From: a virus
DNA length: 41,385 nucleotides
Strand: one strand, 5' to 3'
IMG/VR virus record: IMGVR_UViG_3300047548_000252
Span: 1 to 41,385 of that record
Shown in pieces: positions 41,181 through 41,385 of the stretch. Within the stretch, counting starts at the first letter, position 1, and every line of letters starts with the position of its first letter. The notes under the pieces were generated by a model. The model did not search any database. It saw only the letters and a program-made list of their open reading frames with translations, and was not told where the DNA came from. The translations under genes and the position numbers were made by a program.

Positions 41181-41194
41181 GATATCCAATTGTG
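41181..41194 (-). promoter_or_regulatory. Half phage promoter
   Basis: The 14 bases CACAATTGGATATC are identical to the initiation side of promoter P4, but the recognition half (TTGACTCCTG) is replaced by GTATAGTA, part of a GTGTA-N8-TACAC dyad. Either a decayed promoter or a site read by another factor. Confidence 0.45.
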
Positions 41195-41258
41195 TACTAT
41201 ACGATACACTTCTTGATATCCTAAGGTGTCTCTCTAGGAGTATCTATATATAGAATAT

Positions 41259-41385
41259 CTATATATAATAATAACTTAGAGATACACCTAGAGATAAACC
41301 TAGAGACAATCTTAGAGAGACACCTAGAGATAACCTATAGATTAACCTTTAGTTCTCCCTCTCCCCTATTGAGCAGGAGTCAAGA
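41259..41385. repeat. Direct terminal repeat, right copy
   Basis: Identical to bases 1-127, including the 12-bp tandem array (41276-41346). Transcription of the early region starts from this side. The unique genome length is therefore 41,258 bp. The same caution about assembler overlap applies. Confidence 0.9.
41367..41383 (-). promoter_or_regulatory. Phage RNA polymerase promoter, terminal-repeat copy (right)
   Basis: Same 17-mer as at 109-125 (predicted +1 at 41366). On this end it reads into the early region, like T7 phiOL, which fires near the genome start and supports replication initiation. Confidence 0.72.

Larger units (their letters stand above)
40520..41258. other. Non-coding left-end control region (transcriptional sense)
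   Basis: About 740 bp between the terminal repeat and the first early gene, with no supported gene. It holds the dyads TCACAATGTGA (40592-40602), ATTGAT-CGA-ATCAAT (40926-40940) and CCCAATG-ATTT-CAATGGG (40960-40977, one mismatch), a 12-bp tandem repeat, GATAG/CTGAGGCT repeats (40789-40835), a LexA-like box, a G-tract cluster and a half promoter. It corresponds to the T7 early promoter region, but I could not pick a convincing sigma70 promoter by eye. Confidence 0.6.

Noticed and set aside
40520-41258. Specific sigma70 early promoter
   Set aside because: Candidates such as TATAGT near 41200 and TATGAG near 41095 lack good -35 hexamers at 16-18 bp. None was convincing enough to annotate.

Overview
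The window is an essentially complete genome of a temperate T7-like podophage (Autographiviridae type). Nearly every gene lies on the minus strand, so the map reads right to left. The T7 core set is present in T7 order: single-subunit RNA polymerase, gp2.5-type SSB, endonuclease I, amidase/lysozyme, primase-helicase, DNA polymerase, 5'-3' exonuclease, portal, scaffold, capsid, two tail tubular proteins, internal virion proteins, tail fibre, holin and terminase. Added to this is a lysogeny module: a tyrosine integrase, an upstream MarR-like regulator, and an attP made of the 3' half of a tRNA-Leu(CAA). The tRNA half with encoded CCA and a LexA-type box (CTGT-N8-ACAG) point to a beta- or gammaproteobacterial host. 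That is inference; no host gene is present. The layout recalls integrase-carrying aquatic podoviruses (cyanophage P-SSP7, HTVC019P-like pelagiphages).

Layout in transcription order. (1) 41385-40520: terminal repeat with 12-bp tandem repeats, then about 740 bp of non-coding control DNA with dyads, direct repeats, a LexA-like box and a G-tract cluster. (2) 40519-37358: about 13 small early genes, mostly unknown, split by a terminator near 39335. (3) 37401-35468: the lysogeny segment, with the only plus-strand gene, the MarR-like gene, the integrase and attP. (4) 35456-32627: terminator, phage promoter and RNA polymerase. (5) 32605-23146: DNA metabolism genes, including a class II (B12-dependent) ribonucleotide reductase, a MazG-like protein and a DUF3310 protein. 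(6) 23105-8387: head, tail and internal virion genes. (7) 8336-154: collagen-like fibre, accessory fibre proteins, lysis genes and terminase, with an HNH endonuclease between the two terminase subunits.

A 17-bp element, TTGACTCCTGCNCAATW followed by GG, occurs at four unique sites (plus the duplicate in the terminal repeat), each time at the head of a transcription block. It has the geometry of a T7-class promoter and is probably the cognate promoter of the phage RNA polymerase. Several rho-independent terminators divide the map, including one just after the capsid gene (like T7 Tphi) and one immediately beyond attP that could stop host tRNA transcription from entering the prophage polymerase gene.

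The first and last 127 bases are identical, so the unique length is 41,258 bp. The overlap may be the true direct terminal repeat, but 127 is also a standard assembler k-mer, so the physical ends remain uncertain. The most distinctive features are the tRNA-Leu attP/terminator arrangement, the SOS-type box, the new promoter set, and a giant internal virion protein that combines a lambda-R-type transglycosylase with an embedded HExxH peptidase-like segment.
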